Of a stretch of DNA of 64,000 bases, positions 12,575-25,277 are shown in pieces. A program made the translations under genes and the position numbers. Source of the DNA: Ceratopteris richardii (taxonomy: Eukaryota; Streptophyta; Polypodiopsida; Polypodiales; Pteridaceae); assembly GCA_020310875.1 (NCBI GenBank), contig CM035444.1:18746198-18810197 (forward strand), given 5' to 3'. Positions within the stretch are counted from its first letter, which is position 1; each line of letters opens with the position of its first letter. A model generated the notes under the pieces. The model worked only from the letters and a program-made list of their open reading frames with translations, ran no database searches and was not told the DNA's origin.

Positions 12575-13621
12575 TAGCAAATTTTCGCTTCATATAGGGC
12601 ATCATTGACATCCCTCCAGTCACAACCTCATAATTGCACAAAAAAATGGTGAGCTCTTTTTTGTCTCCGAATGGACTATCACAATGACTGTGCAAGCAAT
12701 TTTGTCCTTTTGTGCCAAATATATATATATAGGTTTTGGTTTGCCAATACAATGGCCTCCAAGTCTAATAGAGCTCGAAATAGTAAATTTTTTCAGCTTT
12801 TTGAGATACTAACATTTTTTTTTAATCAAGGTATTTAGTCACCAGCCATGGTTGAAAACAATGATGTATTCCGTATGTTGGGTTCTGAGGATACGTTGGA
12901 TTATGCTAATTACCCATTGTGGGCATATATAATGCTTCATGTATGGGTAGCAAAAGGGTTGTGGAATACTATGTAGGGTGTCGAGAAACGTCCAACTACA
13001 CCTACAAATATAGCTATTGAAAAACATCCAACTACACCTACAATTATTGTGTAGGGTGTTGAAAAACATCCAACTACACCTACAAATACAATTATTGAAG
13101 GTGATGCAAATGGTGTTGAAAATGATGATCTTCAATATCTTGGTGATGTTTCAACTCATATTTCACTTTCTATAAATCAAACTCATTGGCATGGTAGAGA
13201 TTCACATGCACATGCATTGATAGCCTTCTTTTTCAAATGTGCCATTATCCCTCAGATTCACTCTTGCAAGACAACGAAAGATGTTTGGGATACTCTTACA
13301 ACATCATACCAAGAAAGAAATGAGGTTGCAGAGTGATTGTATGAATAAAGGAGCTTCTATGGATAGTTTTTTGAAAAAGATTAGAGAATTGAAGGAGCAG
13401 TTGATTTTTATTGATGAAATCTTTCCAGATAGTTCACATGTGTAGATTATTCTTAACGGTCTTCCATATTCATATCATATTTTTTCTTCTACTCTCTGAT
13501 TGATGATGAAAGGAAATCCAAATGTCTTAATGTTGAGGAGTTATCCTTTGTTTTGTTGCAGGTAGATTATGCATGTTGCAAATCAAGCTTTCTCAAGTGT
13601 CAAAAGGGCAAAGGTAGAGGG

Positions 13622-14271
13622 TGTCATGGACACAAAGGAAACCATCTCAAACCTTAGATTCCATGTCACTTTATATATGTCATGATTGGTTCAGGATTTG
13701 GAGAAACCAATGTTTCCATTAAGTCCTAAATGTGCCAAAACCCTAAGATCGACTATCTATTTGCTAAATTTTGACATTCGAAGGTCTTGTTCAAATTGTT
13801 GACATCATTGATGACATCATCAGCTCACAACTGCTGCCCTTAGGAACCGCCCTTGAAATCCTATATAAGGAGACCTTGGCTACATACATACTCAGTGCCA
13901 ATACCAGTCTTGGGAGCTCAAAGAGTCGTGACCGCCAAGTAAGTACTCTCCAAGTTCCAGTTCCAATTCTTGTCTTGTCCTCTTGTAATCTCGTAGTACG
14001 AGATCTTCTTCTTGTATCTAGTTCATCTCCCAAAAGGGAGTTCTTGTAATCCAAATATCTTGTTTCATACTTACGATCCCGGGTTGTGGGATCTCTTGTA
14101 TCATCTCTAGTTGAGTTATTCAAACCTATTAGTCCCTGGTTGTAGGACATCTTGATATCAGTCACATATTCTTATATTCTTTCTCTTGTGTGGGTGATCT
14201 TGTAATCAGAAGTGTAATTCCGAAATCTTGTCTAGTGTAGTCAGAGAACACAATCTAGTGCTCCCCTAACA
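13622..14271 (+). repeat. 5' LTR of element B1
   Basis: A 650-bp direct repeat of 15517-16148. TATA-like CCTATATAAGGAGACC lies near 13860, followed by a transcribed-leader-like region. The end CCCCTAACA is followed by ATTTTGGCAAG, where a primer-binding site would sit; I do not recognise its tRNA. Confidence 0.85.
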
Positions 14272-14306
14272 TTTTGGCAAGACTACCTTCATCAAGATCA
14301 GGCACC

Positions 14307-15441
14307 ATGGAGATTATTCGTGAAGAAATATTTTCTGCACTTAAAGTCATTCAACAAAAAGTCCAGGAGATATGAGAAAACCAACAAAGGAACCAACAAC
14401 AAAATATTCAATATGTAATCATAGAACTTCAAAGGCAAATTCAAGAGCTTCAGATCATTGTAAATCAATCTTTTTCAAGTATCCCCATGACAATTAACAT
14501 GAAGAAAAGTCCAAAAGTGACCATGCTTGAGGAATTTGATGGGACAAGATCAAAGTTTCAAGGATTTGTGCAACAAGTGAAGCTACTCATAAGGATGCAA
14601 CCAGACAGGTACCCATATGATGTTTCTCAAGTAGGAATCATAGGAACTCTATTATGTGGTCCTTCTCTTTCATGGTTTGCACCTATCCTTGAGAAGGATA
14701 TGGATATTTTGCATGATTTCAAGGCCTTTATTCGAGAGTTCACATCTTCATTTGGAGATACCAATTGTTCACGTGTTGCCGAAACAAAGCTAAGGAAGCT
14801 ACATCAAGGAAATTGGTCTGCATCTACCTATGCATCAGAATTTAGACAAATCATTTGTGATCTCACATGGCATGAGGATTATTTTATCAACCAATTTTGA
14901 TGGGGCTTATGCGATGATGTCATGGACCTCATGTTAACCATGCCCAAGGTAAATACTTGAATGAATTCATGAATCAAGCAATTAAGTGTGACAATAGGTT
15001 GTTTGAGAGAAAGCAAGAGAAAAAGATTTTTGTTCATGATTGAGAATATAAGTTTACCACAATTCCTCAACAACATATGTTGGAATAATCTCAACCAGAA
15101 CCCGTGCAATTGGATAACATTAGGATCAGACGACTTACACCAAAGGAAGGAAAACATCGAAAGGGCAATGGATTATGCTTTTATTGTGGAGATCATGATC
15201 ATATGGTATTCAAATGTCCTAAGAAGAAGAAGCAAGTTGGAATTAGGACTTCTAAAATCACCATCCCACATCATAAGGATCATCATCATAATCAAAAGAG
15301 AAGTATAGTCCATCATGAGAATCATGCCCTTGATTCTGTAACTCGATATACTACAAACCCTTTCCAGTTTCATCATGGATATCCATCATCATCTTGTTCC
15401 AGTACCACATATCAAGAACTTGACAAAGACCAAGAACTATG
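14307..15441 (+). pseudogene. Gag of element B1
   Basis: The reading starts with ATG at 14307 and a glutamine-rich, likely coiled-coil segment. A Retrotrans_gag domain of Ty3/gypsy type follows in the 14487-14900 frame (EEFDGTRSKFQGFVQQVKLL, GTLLCGPSLSWFAPILE, AFIREFTSSFGD, LRKLHQGNWSASTYASEFRQ). A basic tail carries a complete CCHC zinc knuckle, CFYCGDHDHMVFKC (C-x2-C-x4-H-x4-C) at about 15180-15220, then a histidine-rich end. Gag would bind element RNA and form the particle. No enzymatic domain follows. The frame is broken in a few places. Confidence 0.75.
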
Positions 15442-15516
15442 AAGATCCAAGTCCTAGAAGATCATAGAGTCACATAACCGCTCCTCGTGGAACTCGTCGC
15501 TTGAGGGGGGAGGTGA

Positions 15517-16148
15517 TGTCATGGACACAAAGGAAACCATCTCGAACCTTAGATTCCATGTAACTTTCTATATCTCATGATTGGCTCAAAATTTGGAGAA
15601 ACCAATGCTTCCATTGCATCTGGAATGTGCAAAACCCTAAGATCGACTATCTATTTGCTAACATCTCACATTCAGAGATCTTGTTCAAGTTGTTGACATC
15701 ATCAACTTGCAACTACCCTTGAAATCTTATATAAGGAGACCTTGGCCATATACATACTCAGTCTTGCTAATACCAGTCTTGGGAGCTCAAAGAGTCATGA
15801 TCGCCAAGTAAGTACTCTCCAAGTTCCAGTTCAAGTTCTTATCTTATCCTCTTGTAATCTCGTAGTATGATATTTTGTCGAGTTCTTTCTTGTATCTAGT
15901 TCATCTCTCGTAAGGGAGTTCTTGTAATCCAGATATCTTGTTTCATACTTACAATCTCGGGTTGTGGGATCTCCTGTATCATCTCCAGTTGAGTTATTCA
16001 TACCTATTAGTCCCAGGTTGTGGGACGTCTTGTATCAGTCACATATTCTTGTATTGTTTCTCCTACATGGATGATCTTGTAATCAGAAGTATAATTCCGA
16101 AATCTTGTCTAGTGTAGTCAAAGAGCACAATCTAGTGCTCCCCTGATA
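15517..16148 (+). repeat. 3' LTR of element B1
   Basis: A 632-bp copy of the 5' LTR with the same TGTCATGGACACAAAGG start; the end reads CCCCTGATA. The target-site duplicate GAGGG follows immediately, then copia A1 sequence resumes (ATCTCATCTACTAGGAAGC matches the family-A gag at about 56325). Confidence 0.85.
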
Positions 16149-16197
16149 GAGGGATCTCATCTACTAGGAAGCGAAAATTCACTAATGCTACACAATC

Positions 16198-16752
16198 TAT
16201 TACGAGGATCTTAATTCACATGCACACAAAGGGTATGGGTGCTGATAACACATATAAAATAGATATGCAAAGAGGTAGGACAATACACAATATTGGGTGT
16301 AATACCCACCCATGTACTCTATTTTGAGAAGTCCAAAGAGAGCATGTATTTATAGGATTTTTCTTTATGTCAAAAATAACGGTTATAGTGAGACAACTTC
16401 AAAAAGTAAGCGTGAAAGTAAAAAAGTGGAGAACCTTTGCTTTTATTAACAAAAATCACAATTTACAATGATCCTTATCCTAACCACTACTTTTATATTT
16501 GTTTCTAAAAATAGAACATAGAACCCTCTATGTGGGCTTATTTACTTCTACATGGGTTTATTTTTACAAATTATATAAAGTATAAATCTAATTATTGGTA
16601 TCCGGACATATTCAAAATGCCCATGCCCTTTCACACCTTTCATGCCCTCACGAACCTTTAGCTTCTATATCAAAACACCAAAAACACATTAATAGATTAA
16701 TAAATTAACAGTCCAACAATTCCTTGTTCAACACATTCCATAATTCATAACA
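16198..16752 (-). repeat. Left LTR of element C (its 3' LTR)
   Basis: Direct repeat of 18551-19109. Shared phrases include GATCTTAATTCA, CACACA(A/G)AGGGTATGGGTG-like, ACAATACACAATATTGGGT, GCATGTATTTATAGGATTTTTC and the end AACACATTCCATAATTCATAACA. The outer end is eroded relative to the right copy. Confidence 0.8.
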
Positions 16753-17239
16753 TGCCCTTGAGTTGAAAAAGTACTGACCTCAATTGATAAAATAAAATAA
16801 ACATGGATGGTCAGTCACATGTTCCATCGTTGAATAAAATAAGCATGTTCCATATAAAAAGGCATGCATGGAAATGTTCGTGGAGGAGTTAAATTATTAA
16901 GATTATTTATGAGATGCTAACATAATCACTAAGTAAGTGAATAAAAGAACGTACATTACTAGCTATTCGATATTCTTTTTTTCTTTTAAATCATTCATGA
17001 TCTAGAATATGCTCTAAATACTCTAATTTATTTTGGGAAGCATAACTAAAGTATGCTCCTACATACTAAGTTCTATGTCTAAATGCACCACATGTAAAGA
17101 ACTAAATGATTAAAGAAACACAGAAATGGAAGTATGTTAATCAAAGAGAATTAGACTTATGAAAAGGTTGTTGTTGATGATGTGGTTGCTGCAAACATAT
17201 CATTTTGACCATCCATTCGTACTCATTCTCCACATCATG

Positions 17240-17990
17240 AGCAAAAGAAATGGCTTCATGAAGCATTGTAGGTTGGCATGAGTGAAGCCTGAATCTCCTT
17301 CTCTAAACCACTGTCATTCTTCTTCTTCATGGTATCTTTGGAAACATCTTCAAGCAGGCAAAGGAATACTGAGTATTGCCATAAATGGTCCATATAGGTT
17401 GTAAAAGTATCACCTTCCATCCATGTAAACACAATCCACAAACCCCCATTTTAAAGGATTTTTGTGATGTAGAAACGATGAAAGGGACATCTCTTTATTT
17501 CTTGTGCCAAGGCCCACACGAACATGTAGGTGGAACTGTAGGGGAAGAAAAGACTCCTTTAGCTTTTCTTGAAAAGCCTTCCATGTGTTCGAACGATCTG
17601 CACTATGACATAGGACATTCCACCAAAGTTGAGCCTCTTCTACTAAATAGTACAAAATATGATTCATCATAATAGAAATTGCCAAATTGTGATAACCATG
17701 AAAGAATGAAAGGGCCATCCTTATGATCGTGAAACTATAGAAATTGGTAATTTTTAACACCAGTCTTGGAATGTGTGCCATCAGATTGGGTAGAGACAAT
17801 AGATTTTACCACGCTTGCAAGGTTATCTTCTTCACATTGCATCTTCTAAGGTACTTCATCATGTTGCCAGATCTTGTTTTGAGCACCTCAAAATTCATGG
17901 CGTAGGAGCTCTAGCTGTTGCTCGAGTGGTACCTCAGGTAAAGGTGACTCACCAAAATCCTCCATGGTATTTGTAGGGTCCATGGATATG
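17240..17990 (-). pseudogene. Gag of element C
   Basis: A minus-strand reading resembling Ty3/gypsy Gag. The stretch EEAQLWWNVL, then SNTWKAFQEKLKESFLPLQ matches the conserved A-x-x-WW ... W-x-x-F-x-x-x-L-x-x-x-F-x-P pattern of Retrotrans_gag. Upstream is an acidic leader (MEDFGESPLPEVPLEQQ). No zinc knuckle is seen. The frame is broken in several places. Similarity is at motif level only. Confidence 0.6.
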
Positions 17991-18142
17991 TAGACAAAGA
18001 AACTCCCTTGTTGGATATGTGAAAACAATTTCGAGATTTCTTTAATTCAAAGGGAAAAAGGAAGTCTGGTTCTTGGGAATCGAAAAAGTAAGAGAGAGAT
18101 GCAAGTTGTGTGAAATATAAGAAAAGAGAACTAAAGTGACAT

Positions 18143-18290
18143 CACAAAGAGATAATGTAGTGGTAAAACACTTCACTTATGAGAGTGAGGTTGTGGGTTG
18201 GTGAATATAAAACTCGTTATTGCCACAAAGAGATAGTGTAGTGGTAAAACAATTCACTTATGAGAATGTGGGTCACCAAGGGAGGCATGG
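18143..18290. repeat. Tandem pair of tRNA-like segments inside element C
   Basis: CACAAAGAGATARTGTAGTGG followed by TAAAACAMTTCACTTATGAGA occurs at 18143 and again at 18223, period 80 bp. The TGTAGTGGTAAAAC part resembles a polymerase III A box, and GTGGGTTGGTGA after the first copy weakly resembles a B box. A relic of a tRNA-derived SINE is possible. No functional tRNA is claimed. Confidence 0.45.
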
Positions 18291-18550
18291 GTTCCAAGGA
18301 AGCCAAAAATGCCAAAGTCATGCCTTGGAGTAAGCCAAAGGCGTAAACATAGATTTAGGTTCAGATTCAAGAACTGAAACAAAAATCAAAACCAAAACAA
18401 AAAGTGAAATCGAAACGGAGATAGAGATAGGGATCAAAATCAGAATCTGAATCCAAATACAAAAATAGAAACAAAAATGAAAATGAATAGCAAAACAGAG
18501 GTCAAATGCCAAAATGAACAAAAACAGGCGCCTCCATAGTGATGCATGTT

Positions 18551-19109
18551 TGTTACCACTGTTATCAAGATCTTAATTCATGCACACACAGAGGGCATGG
18601 GTGTTGAAAACACATAGAAAATCGATATGCGAAGAGACAAGACAATACACAATATTGGGTTAAATCTCCCCCCACTCACTCTCTTTCGATAGATCCATAG
18701 AGTGCATGTATTTATAGGATTTTTCATTATGTCAAAAATAGCGGTTATAGTGAGCGAGCTTCGAAAAGCAAGTATGAAAGTAAAAAGTTGCTTTTCTTTT
18801 GTGGAGAGCCTTTGCTTTTATTATCATGGTCTACAATGATCCTTATTCTAACCACTACTTTTATATTCGTTTCTAAAAATAGAACATAGAACCCTCTACA
18901 TGGATTTATTTACCTCTACATGGGTTTATTTACAAATTATATAAATTATAAATCTGATTATTGGTGTTTGAACATATTCGAAACGTCCATGCCCTTTCGC
19001 TCCTTCACAGACCTTCAACGTCTATACCAAACCACCAAAAACACATTAATAACTTAATAAATGAATGCTCCAACAACTCCTTTTTCAACACATTCCATAA
19101 TTCATAACA
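18551..19109 (-). repeat. Right LTR of element C (its 5' LTR)
   Basis: 559 bp, TGTTACCACTG to TTCATAACA on the plus strand. The better-preserved copy of the pair. The target duplicate CAATC follows, then copia A1 gag sequence (AAAGAAGGAAGACAAAGATG) resumes. Confidence 0.82.
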
Positions 19110-20201
19110 CAATCAAAGAAGGAAGACAAAGATGATAAAAAAACATAAAAGCAAAAACATTTTTGCAAGTATTGTAAGGCAAATAATCATGTCATAAAGA
19201 GCTTTCCTAAACTGGTTTCAAAGGAGGCAAAGAAGAAAGAGGTTGGAATGGTTGTTGTAGATGCCTCTACAACTAAAATAGAGTCTACTAATCTTGCTCA
19301 TAATGAAAAATGGGTATTTACTATTGTTTGTAGCTATGACCTATCTTCTCTTGAACAATGCATATATATAGTGGACTCGGATGTTTGGTACATTGATAGT
19401 GGAGCCATCAAACATATTACCTCAAAATGCAATTTCTTCACTTCACCTGCCCCTATAGGGAATACTGTCACATGTGCCAACAACTCCTCTTATCTTGTAA
19501 TGGGACTTGGAAAGATCATTTCGACTATTGCTGATGGTAGTTCTTTCACAGTGTTTGATGATTTATATGTGACATGGACGAAGAAAAATTTGTTGTGAGT
19601 TTTACCATTAGCCAAGATTGACTTCGTTGTGAGATTTATTGACGATAGATGTACAATTCATTATCTCTTGAATGGTGATGTTATTACTGTTTTTGCCATT
19701 TTATGTTGTGGGTTGTATAAGCTCATAGACTATGCAAAATTTTTGAATGGTTCAACATGTGGAGTTCAAGATTCTCACGCTATCTCATATGCAAAGCTTT
19801 GGAATACACACTTTGGTCCTTTAAGTTTTCCTAGTTTGTTTTGCCTATAGAAATCTAAAATGGTATCCTCATTGCCCAAACTTGAGTAACCTTCTAAACA
19901 TGTCTTTGAAGGCTATATTTTGGGCAAAATGAAGCATTCTTCCTTCCCAAAAGATGGCTCAATTAGAGTTGCTCATAAATTGAAGCTTGTTCGTACTGAT
20001 GTATGTGATCCTATGTAGACACTTTCATTTGGGAATTATACTTCATGAATTTTATTGATGAATTTTCTAGGCATGCATGGGTATATCCATTGAAAAAAAA
20101 AGTCCAAAGTGTTTATTTGCTTCAAACAATTCCTACTTATGGATGAAAACCTATGAACATATAAATTGGGCACCCTCCATTTTGATCGAGGGGGGAATAC
20201 A

Positions 20202-20432
20202 TATTGATATATTTAGGTAGTGATGTCTGTGAACACAGTAAGACCGTCGAGGCACTTTTTTCCCTCTTTAGGAGGTTTTTTTCCCTCGGCTTGTATATAT
20301 GCGTATTGCCCTAATGGGATACTTATCTTTGTACATTCTAGTGGTAATACATTCAGTATTGTGTTTTGTGCTCCAAGCTTCTTCTTCTTCCTTGTGTTGT
20401 TCATGTGCTTCCGCAGACATTTAACTCCAACA
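20202..20432 (+). repeat. 5' LTR of copia A2
   Basis: A 231-bp LTR, TATTGATATATTTAGG to ACTCCAACA. TATA-like TTGTATATATGCG lies near 20290. The primer-binding site begins two bases after its end. Confidence 0.9.
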
Positions 20433-23400
20433 ATTGGTATCAGAGCAAGTCGGTACTTCATCTATGGCATCGTCGACACCTCTCCGATTGTAGCCTCAGA
20501 ATCGCACGAATTTTGGTGAGCATACCAAGCTTGTTTTGGCCTCCGAATGCACTATCGCAATGCTTGTGCAGGTTATTTTGTCTTTTTGTGCCAAAGATAT
20601 ATACCAGTTTTGGTCTGCCAATATGAGTGTCTCGAAGTCTGCTACATGTTTAGCAGAATTCGTATGGGTAGTTCTCTTCAACTTTTTGAGATACAATCAA
20701 TTTTTTTGCATCAAGATATTTTAGTCACCGACCATGGCTGAAAGCAGTGATGTATTTCGTATGTTGGCTGTTGAGGGTAAGTTGGATGGTACCAACTACC
20801 CATTGTGGGCTTATATGGTGTGGCATGTATTGGTTGCAAAAGGATTGTGAAACATTGTGCAGGGTGTTGAAAAACGTCCTATCACACCTACAATTGTTAC
20901 AACTATAGGTATTGAAGCTTATGTAGAAGGTGTCGAAGATGATGATATTCTACAAATTCCTGTTCGTGTTGCGATTTCTGGTGCACCTACTGCAGACCAA
21001 ATTCATTGGGATGGTAGAGATGCCCAAGCACATGCATTGATAGCTTTGTCTATCAAACCTGCCATTATTCCTCACATTTGCTCTTGTAGAATAGCTAAGG
21101 ATGCTTGGGATACACTTACCACATTGTACCAAGCTAGGAATGAGGCTCGTGTTGCTTACCTCCGAAAATAGTTGGAGAGTGAGCACATGAATGAAGGTGA
21201 GTCTATGGACAATTTTCTAACAAAGATCAAAGACTTGAAGGAACAGTTGATTTCTGATGATGAGGTTATACCAGATAGCTCACTTGTGCAAACCGTTCTG
21301 AATGGTCTTCCTGATTCATATCAGAGTTTTGCTTCTACTTTTCGGTTGATGATGAAAGGCAATCCAAATGCCTTGTCATTTGAGGAGAGTCTCTGTTCTG
21401 TTGCAAGAAGATCAGTCCAGGCAGAAAAGGTCCATTATGCGTGTTGTAGATCAAGCTTTCCTGGCTAGTCAGAAGGGCAAAGGAAAATGGAGCTCTTCAA
21501 GTAGTAAGCAGAAATCTGATAATTCTGCACAATTGAAGAGGGAAGACAAAGATGAAAATAAATAAAAAAAGGAGAAATTGTTTTGCAAGTACTATAAAGG
21601 AAATGATCATATCATAAAGAACTGTCCAAAATTGGTTGCTAAAGAGGAAAAGAAGAAAGAGTTTGGAATGGTTGTTGCAAAGGCCTCTACACTAAAAACA
21701 GAGTCTGCTAATCTTGTGTAGGAAGAAGAATGGGCATTTACTACTGTTTGCAGTTTTGACCCATCTTCTCATGAGCAGTGCATGTCTGCAATCGACTCGG
21801 ATGTTTGATACTTTGATAGTGGGGCGACCAAACATATTACCTCGCAGCACGGTTTCTTCTCTTCACTCGAGCCTTCCCCTATAGGGAATATTGTTACATG
21901 CACCAACAACTCCTCTTATCCTGTTATGGGAGTTGGTAAGATCATCTTGACTACTGCTGATGGTAGTTCTTTCACTTTGTCAGATGCTTTGTTTGTGCCA
22001 AGGATCAAGAAAAATTTGTTATCAGTTTCTACATTAGCCAAGATTGGCTTGGTTGTGAAATTTGTTGATGACATATGTACAGTTCATAATATGTCAAATG
22101 GCGACGTGATTATTGCTTCTGGCATTTTATGTTATGGGTTGTATAAGCTCATAGACTATGAAAGATCTGTAAATGATTCGGCATGTGCAGTACATGATTC
22201 TCAGGCTATGTCAGATGCAAAGCTTTGGCATGCATGCTTTGGTCATCTGAATTTTGCTAGTTTGCTACGCCTACAGAAATCTGAAACGGTGTCCTCTTTG
22301 CCCAAACCTGAGGCACCCGGAAAACATGTTTGTGAAGGCTTTATTTTGGGCAAAATGCAGCATTCCTCCTTTCCAAAAGATGGTTCAATTCGGACTACTC
22401 AGAAATTGCAGCTTGTACATAGTGATATCTATGGTCCTATGGAGACACCTTCTTTTGGAATTTATCTTTATGTCATGACTTTCATTGATGATTTTTCCAG
22501 GCATGCATGAGTATATCCACTGAAGGCAAAGTCTGAAGTGTTCATGTGCTTCAAACAATTTTTGGTTTTTGCTGAAAATCTGTCAGCATGTAAAATGGGC
22601 ACCCTCCATACTGATTGAGGGGGGGGAATATACGTCTTCTAATTTTAATGCATTTCTGGATGAACGTGGGATAAAACACCAATGCACAATGCCGTATACA
22701 CCTCAATAGAATGGAGTTGCTGAACAAAGGAACATGTCACTCATGGAGATGGCGAGGTGTATGGTCAAGAGTCGGGCTTTACCACATAATTTCTAGCTTG
22801 AGGATGTCATGTGTGCAACATATGTACTTAACAGGTGTCCCACTAAAGCGCTGAAATTTATCACTCCATATGAGGCTTGGCATGATCGCAAGCCATCTGT
22901 TGCTCATTTGCGTGTTTTTTGTTGTTTGGCATATGCATTAGTGCCCAAACAACATCGTAGAAAATTGGATGGTAAAGCAGTAAAATGCATTTTTGTTGGG
23001 TACAGTTTTGAAAGTAAAGGCTATCGCCTGTATCATCCACAGACTAAATGCATTCTGGTTAGCCGTGATGTTGTTTTTGTGGAAGTTGCTATTCAACCAT
23101 TGCTTTCATGTACTAAAGAGACATCTGTTAGCTCCAAAGACATGTATGATACTTTGCTGCCTCTTTTTACAAGTGGGCAGTGTAGTGCTGGTCCTAATGA
23201 TGCAACTTCTCACCCTTTGCATGTTTCATGTGATGATGCATATCATCCCATTTCTGATGCAGATTTACATGATGCACTTGTTGATGAGAGAGCTGATATT
23301 GAGGAGGAAAAAACTATGCCAAAATGGTTGGTGCAGACTTTGTGTGATAGCAAATTAGATGCACCTCTGTCATATGGTACTGGATCAGGCTCTCATAGTG

Positions 23401-25046
23401 CCTCTTTTGCATCAGATTGCTATGCTATGGCTGCATCTAGTATATGTGATGAGAATGATCCTATTTCATTTGACGAAGCACAAAATTCAGAAAATTGGAT
23501 CGTTGCTATGCAATCTGCATATGATGCTATAATGAAGAACGATACTTGGTCTTTATGTGACTTGCCTCCCGGCAAGAAGGGCATTGGCACTAAGTGGGTT
23601 TACAAGCTGAAGCGTAAGCTTGATGGAACAATTGATAGGTATAAGGCTAGACTTGTTGCAAAGGGTTATGCGCAGGAAAGAGGAATTGATTTTGATGAAA
23701 CCTTTGCTCCTACTTGACGAATGACTACTGTTCGTAGCATCTGTGCACTTGCAGCTCATCATGGTTGGAATGTACATCATTTGGACATTGAAACAACATT
23801 TCTAAATGTTCACTTGCATGAAGACATGTATGTTTTTCAGCCCCATGGCTTTGTGTAGAAAGGGCATGAAAACCAAGTGTGTAGGTTAAAGAAGGCATTA
23901 GATGGTTTAAAGCAAGCACCACGTGCTTGGTATGAGAAGATACATGCCTATCTGATTGCACATGGTTTTGAGAACAGTCCAACTGAGAGCACCTTATATG
24001 TTAAGCATGCTAATGATGTGCTTCTGATCATTGTTGTCTATGTTGATGACATGCTGCTCGCTGGTCCTATTGAGAAGCATATTGCTGATTTTAACACTGA
24101 TTTGCATGCCTCATTTGAGATGTATGATTTGGGGCATTTGCATCACTATTTGGGCATTTAGTTTATGCAAGTTCATGGTGGATTAGCTTTGTGTCAAACT
24201 AAATATATTGACACATTATTGCAGCATTTTTGCCTTGAAGACTATAAGCCTATTGCCACTCCTATGGAGACAGGTTTACGATTGAGTCTTCATGATGTTG
24301 GAGATGCATTTGATGCTGTCTTCTATCAGCCAGCTGTTGGATGCCTGATTTACTTATGCATTACTCGGCCAGATATTCAGTTTGTTGTCTCACAGATGAG
24401 CAGGTTTATGCATTTCCCAGGTGTCAAGCATTGGTAGGCGGTTAAGCACATCTTTTGCTACTTGAGTGGTACTCGGCTACTTGGGTTGTTTTATCCCAAG
24501 GCTGGATCACTACTGCCAGATTTGCATGCTTTTTTCTGACTCAGACTAGGCTAGTTGCTATGACACTCGTGTGTCCACTAATGGCTTTTGCTTCATGCAT
24601 GGTAGGTCATATATATCTTGGTTGTGCAAGAAGGAGCCTACTGTGGCCACTTTCAGTTGTGAGGCTGATTGTTGAGTGTGTGTGGCTCATATGCCTTATG
24701 GCTGATTTGGGAGTTGGTCAATCTTCTGCCACCAACATCTTCATTGACAGTTAGAGTGCATTGGCAATTGTGAGGAACCTAGTGTTCCATGCTCGCACTA
24801 AGCACATTGAGGTGCATTATCATTATGTCAAGGAGAGGTTCTCTGCTGATGAGATCAACTTGGCATATGAGCTCAGGCAGGAGAACATTGCAAACCTTTT
24901 CATGAAGGCTTTGTCTAGGGAGAAGTTTGAAGCTTTCCGCAAAGCTTTGGGCTTAATTCCTTTTGTGCAGTGATTTCCACATAGTCTGTCACTTTCTTAT
25001 ACATGAGTGCCACCTCCTTGTTCACCGCATCACTCTCGGGGGGATT

Positions 25047-25277
25047 TGTTGATATATTTAGGTAGTGATGTGTGTGAACACATTAGGACCATCGGGGCAC
25101 TTTTTTCCCTCTTTAGGAGATTTTTTTCCCTCGACTTGTATATACGCCTATTGCCCTAATGGACTACTTATCTTTGTACATTCTAGTGATAATACATTTA
25201 GTATTGTGTGTTGTGATCCAAGCTTCTTCTTCTTCCTTGTGTTGTTCATGTGCTTCCGCAGACGTTTAACTCCAACA
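25047..25277 (+). repeat. 3' LTR of copia A2
   Basis: A 231-bp LTR, TGTTGATATATTTAGG to ACTCCAACA, preceded by the purine tract CTCGGGGGGATT. The target duplicate ATACA follows, and then copia A1 integrase sequence (TGTCTTCTAATTTTAATG) continues. Confidence 0.9.

Larger units (their letters stand above)
13622..16148 (+). mobile_element. Gag-only LTR element B1 (TR-GAG-like)
   Basis: A 2.5 kb LTR element flanked by a GAGGG target duplication (13617-13621 and 16149-16153). It has direct LTRs of 650 and 632 bp (TGTCATGGACAC to CCCCTRAYA), a purine tract TTGAGGGGGGAGG just before the 3' LTR, and only Gag coding between. No protease, RT, RNase H or integrase motif is seen in the 1.2 kb internal part, which is the layout described for TR-GAG non-autonomous retrotransposons. 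It inserted into the gag region of copia A1. The LTRs differ at many sites, so the insertion is old. Broken. Confidence 0.85.
16198..19109 (-). mobile_element. Gag-bearing LTR element C, minus strand
   Basis: A 2.9 kb LTR element with direct LTRs at 16198-16752 and 18551-19109 and a CAATC target duplication (16193-16197 and 19110-19114), inserted in copia A1. On the minus strand the purine tract CAAGGGCA precedes the 3' LTR (the left one here), which sets the orientation. The 1.8 kb internal region shows only Gag-like coding. No RT or integrase motif was found, so it is a second small, non-autonomous LTR element. Broken. Its LTRs differ by many substitutions, implying old age. Confidence 0.78.
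20202..25277 (+). mobile_element. Copia family A copy A2, full structure but broken
   Basis: A 5.1 kb element bounded by an ATACA target duplication (20197-20201 and 25278-25282), with two 231-bp LTRs and every internal part present. Parts in order: primer-binding site TTGGTATCAGAGC at 20434 (initiator-Met tRNA type), Gag (from 20734, LDGTNYPLWAYMVWHVL; knuckle near 21590), protease (FDSGATKHIT near 21815), integrase (LWHACFGHLNFASL at about 22225, FVGYSFESKGYRLYHPQTK at about 22995), RT ([35 protein letters not shown] at about 24040) and RNase H (TKHIEVHYHYV at about 24800). The coding frame has many breaks. LTRs differ at about 17 of 231 sites by eye, so this is an old insertion, into the integrase region of another family-A element. 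Confidence 0.92.
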
